Assembly (NCBI GenBank): GCA_028678445.1
Contig: JAJRDJ010000201.1
Location: 1 to 8,092, forward strand
Reading direction: 5' to 3'
Length of the DNA: 8,092 nucleotides
DNA from: Methylococcaceae bacterium
GTDB lineage: Bacteria; Pseudomonadota; Gammaproteobacteria; Methylococcales; Methylococcaceae
Shown: one piece after another, positions 5,658 to 8,092 of the stretch
How positions within the stretch are numbered: position 1 is the first letter of the stretch
Layout: each line of letters begins with the position of its first letter
Notes under the pieces: model-generated
What the model was told of the DNA's origin: nothing
Seen by the model: the letters and a program-made list of their open reading frames with translations, nothing else
Databases searched by the model: none
Program-made: the position numbers and the translations under genes

Positions 5658-7148
5658 ATGGACCTACCCGTTTTGAACAACCCCCCACCCGCAGCGACGA
5701 AAGGCGGCTGCAGCGCCTCCTCCTGTGGCTCGACCGACGATCAGGTTAACCAATTACCGGATAGCATCCGGGAGAAGATACAGAACCACCCCTGTTATTC
5801 CGAGGATGCCCACCATTACTTCGCCCGCATGCATGTGGCGGTGGCGCCGGCCTGCAATATCCAGTGCCATTACTGCAACCGGAAATACGACTGTGCCAAC
5901 GAGTCCCGCCCCGGCGTGGTGTCGGAGTTGCTGACGCCGGATCAGGCGGTGAAGAAGACCATGGCCGTCGCCGCCAAGATTCCGCAAATGACTGTACTGG
6001 GCATCGCCGGTCCCGGCGACCCGCTGGCCAACCCGGAACGCACCTTCGAGACCTTCCGCCAGCTCAGCAAGGATGCCCCCGACATCAAGCTGTGCGTCTC
6101 CACCAATGGGCTAGCCCTGCCCGAGTCCGTGGACGAGCTGGCCAAGCACAACATCGATCATGTCACGATCACCATCAATACGGTGGACGCGGCGATCGGC
6201 GCGCAGATTTATCCCTGGATATTCTGGAAAAACCGCCGCGTCAAGGGCAGGAAAGGCGCGCAAATCCTCATCGATCAGCAGCAGAAGGGGCTGGAGATGC
6301 TGGTCGAGCGCGGCATCCTGGTCAAGGTCAATTCGGTGATGATCCCCGGCATCAATGATCAGCATCTGGCCGAGGTCAGCCGTATCGTCAAAGCGAAAGG
6401 GGCGTTCCTGCATAACGTCATGCCCCTGATTGCCGAAGCCGAGCATGGGACTTTTTACGGGGTCATGGGCCAGCGCGGGCCGACCCCGGACGAACTGATG
6501 GATCTGCAGGAAGCCTGCTCCGGCGACATGAACATGATGCGCCATTGCCGCCAATGCCGCGCCGACGCCGTGGGCCTATTGGGTGAAGACCGGGGTTCCG
6601 AGTTCACGCTGGACAAGATCGACGCGATGGAGATCGACTACCAGTCCGCCATGGAAATGCGCAAAACAGTTCAAGAAGGCATCCTCGCCGACATGAACGA
6701 AAAGCGCGCCGCCCAGGCCGAGAAGGCCAAGCCGAAAATTCCGGCGGGAACCCGGCCCGTGCTGATCGCCGTCGCCACTTCGGGACAGAATCTCATCAAC
6801 CAGCATTTCGGCCACGCCAAGGAGTTTCAGATCTACCAGGCCTCGCCCGAGGGCGTGAAGTTCATGAGCCATCGCAAGACGGACCAATACTGCTCGGGAG
6901 ACTCCACCTGCGGTGAAGCCGAAACCGCGCTGGCGATGACCATCCGGTCACTGCAAGGCTGCGAAGCGGTGCTGTGCTCGAAGATCGGCTACGAGCCATG
7001 GGAAATGCTGGAGGAGGCCGGCATCGTCCCGAACGGCGAACACGCCATGGAACGTATCGAAGAGGCCGTGATGGCGGTGTATCTGGAGATGCACCAGACC
7101 GGCAAGCTGGCAGAACGGCCGGCTGAGCTGAGCCGGGCCAGCGCCTGA
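5658..7148 (+). CDS. nifB: Nitrogenase cofactor biosynthesis protein NifB (radical SAM + NifX-like domain)
   Basis: NifB fuses two [4Fe-4S] clusters and inserts a SAM-derived carbide to make NifB-co, the precursor of the cofactor of Mo, V and Fe-only nitrogenases. The 496-residue length is typical of the two-domain proteobacterial form. The radical SAM cysteines are Cys66, Cys70 and Cys73 (CNIQCHYC), followed by NRKYDCANESRPGVVSE. The upstream SEDAHHYFARMH motif, the GIAGPGDPLANPE segment and the later MRHCRQCRADAVGLLGEDRG motif supply further family-specific Cys/His ligands. The C-terminal part, from about residue 365 (PVLIAVATSGQNLINQHFGHA...), is the NifX/NafY-like cofactor-binding domain with its HFGHA motif. 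AGGGAG at 5646-5651 sits 6 nt before the ATG. It has its own NifA/sigma54 promoter and ends in a strong terminator, so it may be monocistronic or only partly co-transcribed with the ferredoxin. Confidence 0.98.
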   Translation: MDLPVLNNPPPAATKGGCSASSCGSTDDQVNQLPDSIREKIQNHPCYSEDAHHYFARMHVAVAPACNIQCHYCNRKYDCANESRPGVVSELLTPDQAVKKTMAVAAKIPQMTVLGIAGPGDPLANPERTFETFRQLSKDAPDIKLCVSTNGLALPESVDELAKHNIDHVTITINTVDAAIGAQIYPWIFWKNRRVKGRKGAQILIDQQQKGLEMLVERGILVKVNSVMIPGINDQHLAEVSRIVKAKGAFLHNVMPLIAEAEHGTFYGVMGQRGPTPDELMDLQEACSGDMNMMRHCRQCRADAVGLLGEDRGSEFTLDKIDAMEIDYQSAMEMRKTVQEGILADMNEKRAAQAEKAKPKIPAGTRPVLIAVATSGQNLINQHFGHAKEFQIYQASPEGVKFMSHRKTDQYCSGDSTCGEAETALAMTIRSLQGCEAVLCSKIGYEPWEMLEEAGIVPNGEHAMERIEEAVMAVYLEMHQTGKLAERPAELSRASA

Positions 7149-7210
7149 TCGCGCGTCCATGGGCACCCGCGGAACGACGCCGGGCCCACAGCACAATGCC
7201 TGGCGGCAGC

Positions 7211-7250
7211 AAGCCGGGTTTTGTCAGCTATCCGACAAAGCCTGGCTTTT
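7211..7250 (+). terminator. Intrinsic terminator of nifB, containing a NifA site
   Basis: AAGCCGGGTTTTGTC (7211-7225) pairs with GACAAAGCCTGGCTT (7234-7248) along all 15 positions, two of them G-U, around an 8-nt loop; four T residues end the structure (7247-7250). It lies 62 nt past the nifB stop. The upper part of the stem, TTTGTC/GACAAA, is at the same time a TGT-N10-ACA NifA site for the next promoter. The U-run is short, so some readthrough into the ferredoxin gene is likely. Confidence 0.65.
7222..7237. promoter_or_regulatory. NifA upstream activator site 1 for the ferredoxin gene
   Basis: TGTCAGCTATCCGACA matches TGT-N10-ACA exactly and is the best palindrome of the four in the window (TTTGTC/GACAAA). 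It is at about -111 to -96 from the predicted start near 7333 and lies within the nifB terminator stem, so part of the symmetry may reflect the terminator instead. Confidence 0.65.
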
Positions 7251-7265
7251 GTCCGGCCTGTTACA
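7250..7265. promoter_or_regulatory. NifA upstream activator site 2 for the ferredoxin gene
   Basis: TGTCCGGCCTGTTACA is an exact TGT-N10-ACA match, 28 bp from the first site and at about -83 to -68 from the predicted sigma54 start. This nearly equals the -85 to -70 position of the proximal nifB site. Symmetry beyond the core is poor. Confidence 0.65.
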
Positions 7266-7306
7266 GCCTGACCTCGATAACGTACTGAAAGTCATATACA
7301 TAGAAC

Positions 7307-7322
7307 TGGCATGGTGAGTGCA
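7307..7322 (+). promoter_or_regulatory. Sigma54 (-24/-12) promoter upstream of the ferredoxin gene
   Basis: TGGCATGGTGAGTGCA keeps the invariant GG-N10-GC spacing and matches TGGCAC-N5-TTGCA except at two positions. Two TGT-N10-ACA sites lie at the proper distance upstream. Transcription would start near 7333, leaving a 126-nt leader. No convincing IHF site was found between the activator sites and this element. Confidence 0.8.
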
Positions 7323-7332
7323 AGCAACAACA

Positions 7333-7458
7333 CTGTCAGGTTGAGGATTCCAGCTCCATCACAAACGGGCTGAACCGACAGCCCCTGACGGCCCTCGACG
7401 ATCGTGGCACTCGCCCCTCGACCCACCCTTTTGGCTGATAAAGCGGGATACCTGGTGT
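7333..7458 (+). other. Long untranslated leader of the ferredoxin gene with possible secondary structure
   Basis: From the predicted start to the ferredoxin ATG are 126 nt with no plausible gene. GGGCTG (7367-7372) and CAGCCC (7379-7384) form a 6-bp hairpin with a 6-nt loop, and GTCAG (7335-7339) can pair outside it with CTGAC (7385-7389). The octamer CCCTCGAC occurs twice (7392-7399 and 7415-7422). No known riboswitch is recognised. Confidence 0.35.
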
Positions 7459-7737
7459 ATGGCTTTGAAAATCATCGAAACCTGCGTGAACTGCTGGGCC
7501 TGCCTGCCGCTGTGTCCTAGCGAGGCCATCTACGAGGCCAAGCCGCATTTCCTGATCGATCCCAAAAAATGCACCGAGTGCGAGGGCGCTTTTGCCGATC
7601 CGCAATGCGCCACCATTTGCCCGATCGAGGGCGCCATCCTGGATGCCCAGGGCGTCGCCATTAACCCGCCCGGCTCGCTGACCGGCATTCCCCCGGAACG
7701 GCTGGCCCAGGCCATGAGCGAATTGCAGGCCCATTAA
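7459..7737 (+). CDS. fdxN: 2[4Fe-4S] ferredoxin of the nifB locus (FdxN-type)
   Basis: This 92-residue protein carries two cluster-binding motifs. The first is CVNCWACLPLCP (Cys9, 12, 15, 19). The second is Cys38, Cys41, Cys50 and Cys54 in the C-x2-C-x8-C-x3-CP form, where the eight-residue insert marks the Alvin/FdxN-like subgroup found beside nif genes. It transfers low-potential electrons in the cytoplasm; in Azotobacter, FdxN, encoded next to nifB, supports NifB-co synthesis, so the same role is likely here. The C-terminal 35 residues have no cysteines. The ribosome-binding region is weak (CGGGA at 7444-7448, GGTG at 7454-7457). nifO begins 4 nt after its stop. A NifA/sigma54 promoter precedes it, so nitrogen-fixing conditions should induce it independently of nifB readthrough. 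Confidence 0.9.
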   Translation: MALKIIETCVNCWACLPLCPSEAIYEAKPHFLIDPKKCTECEGAFADPQCATICPIEGAILDAQGVAINPPGSLTGIPPERLAQAMSELQAH

Positions 7738-7741
7738 CATC

Positions 7742-8092
7742 ATGGCCACCGTCCTCTTTTGGGAAAAACCCGGCTGCGTCAACAACACGCGACAGAAGCG
7801 CCTGCTGTGCGAGGCCGGGCATGAGGTCATCGCGCGCAATCTGTTGACCGAACCGTGGGAAGCCGAGCGGCTGCGGCGCTTCTTCGGCACGCTGCCTGTC
7901 GTGGCCTGGTTCAATGGCAGCGCCCCGACGATCAAGCAAGGTCGAGTGGTCCCTGACACCTTTAACGAAGAACAAGCGCTGCGGCAGATGCTGGCTGACC
8001 CTTTACTGATTCGCCGCCCGCTTCTGCAAGTGGGCGAGCGTTGCGAAGCCGGCTTTGACCCGGCGCGGGTGGACGCCTGGATCGGGCTGAAG
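7742..8092 (+). CDS. nifO: Nitrogenase-associated ArsC/Spx-like protein NifO, 3' end outside window
   Basis: Reading from ATG 7742, 117 codons run open to the window edge (MATVLFWEKPGCVNNTRQKR...). The thioredoxin-fold start with KPGCVNNTRQ (Cys12) and the later IRRPLLQVG segment are typical of the ArsC/Spx superfamily. The variant with W-E-K-P-G-C-x-N-N is the nitrogenase-associated subgroup to which Azotobacter NifO belongs. There NifO lies after nifB-fdxN and affects molybdenum distribution between nitrogenase and nitrate reductase; its biochemistry is not settled. It lacks the C-x-x-C of thioredoxins, so a reductase role would rest on a single cysteine; Cys103 is the only other late Cys visible. 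The start is 4 nt after the ferredoxin stop, with only a poor ribosome-binding site, implying translational coupling. Family members are roughly 120-150 residues, so little is missing. A nifQ-like gene might follow by analogy. Confidence 0.88.
   Translation, partial: MATVLFWEKPGCVNNTRQKRLLCEAGHEVIARNLLTEPWEAERLRRFFGTLPVVAWFNGSAPTIKQGRVVPDTFNEEQALRQMLADPLLIRRPLLQVGERCEAGFDPARVDAWIGLK

Noticed and set aside
5222..5680. Long minus-strand open frame across the modE-nifB gap
   Set aside because: It runs through the nifB promoter elements and the modE end, resembles no family known to me and has arbitrary composition; it is a by-product of high GC.
7196..7291. 31-codon plus-strand frame after nifB
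   Set aside because: It has no ribosome-binding site and passes straight through the terminator hairpin and both NifA sites, so it is probably chance.
7311..7373. 20-codon frame (ATG 7311) before the ferredoxin gene
   Set aside because: Its ATG lies within the -24/-12 element, upstream of the predicted transcription start, so it would not be on the mRNA.
7336..7959. 207-codon minus-strand frame opposite the ferredoxin and nifO genes
   Set aside because: The plus strand encodes two clear families here with conserved cysteine motifs; the antisense frame is only a GC-rich shadow.

Overview
This window comes from a GC-rich, nitrogen-fixing proteobacterium, most likely a gammaproteobacterium. 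The nifB - ferredoxin - nifO order matches the Azotobacter vinelandii arrangement, and the protein sequences look gammaproteobacterial. A methanotroph of the Methylococcales is possible, but nothing here proves it. The window is a molybdenum/nitrogenase island next to a housekeeping histidine operon.

Layout. Positions 1-749 (minus strand) hold the start of hisH and all of hisB, with a candidate sigma70 promoter at 784-812. The 232-bp divergent gap (750-981) also carries a 13+13 bp inverted repeat at 905-936 that looks like a ModE operator for the plus-strand operon. Positions 982-5244 are a compact molybdate uptake and regulation operon: modA, a TauE/SafE-type membrane protein gene inserted between modA and modB, modB, modC and modE. 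A 413-bp gap (5245-5657) follows. It has a weak stem-loop at its left end, about 200 bp with nothing recognisable, and then a complete NifA/sigma54 promoter at its right end (two TGT-N10-ACA sites, an IHF-like site and a -24/-12 element). nifB occupies 5658-7148. The nifB-ferredoxin gap (7149-7458) contains a strong intrinsic terminator, two more TGT-N10-ACA sites, a second -24/-12 promoter and a roughly 126-nt leader. The ferredoxin gene (7459-7737) and the start of a nifO-like gene (7742 to the window edge) follow.

How the genes work together. ModABC imports molybdate. ModE, with an N-terminal winged helix and two C-terminal Mop domains, should sense it and repress modA when Mo is replete. 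NifB makes the Fe-S-C precursor (NifB-co) of FeMo-co, the cluster that consumes the molybdenum. The 2[4Fe-4S] ferredoxin is a likely electron donor for that step, and NifO belongs to an ArsC/Spx-like family tied to Mo partitioning in Azotobacter. The island therefore joins Mo supply, Mo sensing and cofactor synthesis, under ModE control at one end and NifA/sigma54 control at the other.

Most notable observations: (1) a near-perfect Shine-Dalgarno and ATG inside modE, exactly at the boundary between DNA-binding and Mop domains, which could produce a free 142-residue double-Mop molybdate-binding protein; (2) a NifA binding palindrome embedded in the stem of the nifB terminator; (3) a TauE/SafE-type transporter gene translationally coupled inside the mod operon; (4) matched twin-site NifA promoters for nifB and the ferredoxin gene.
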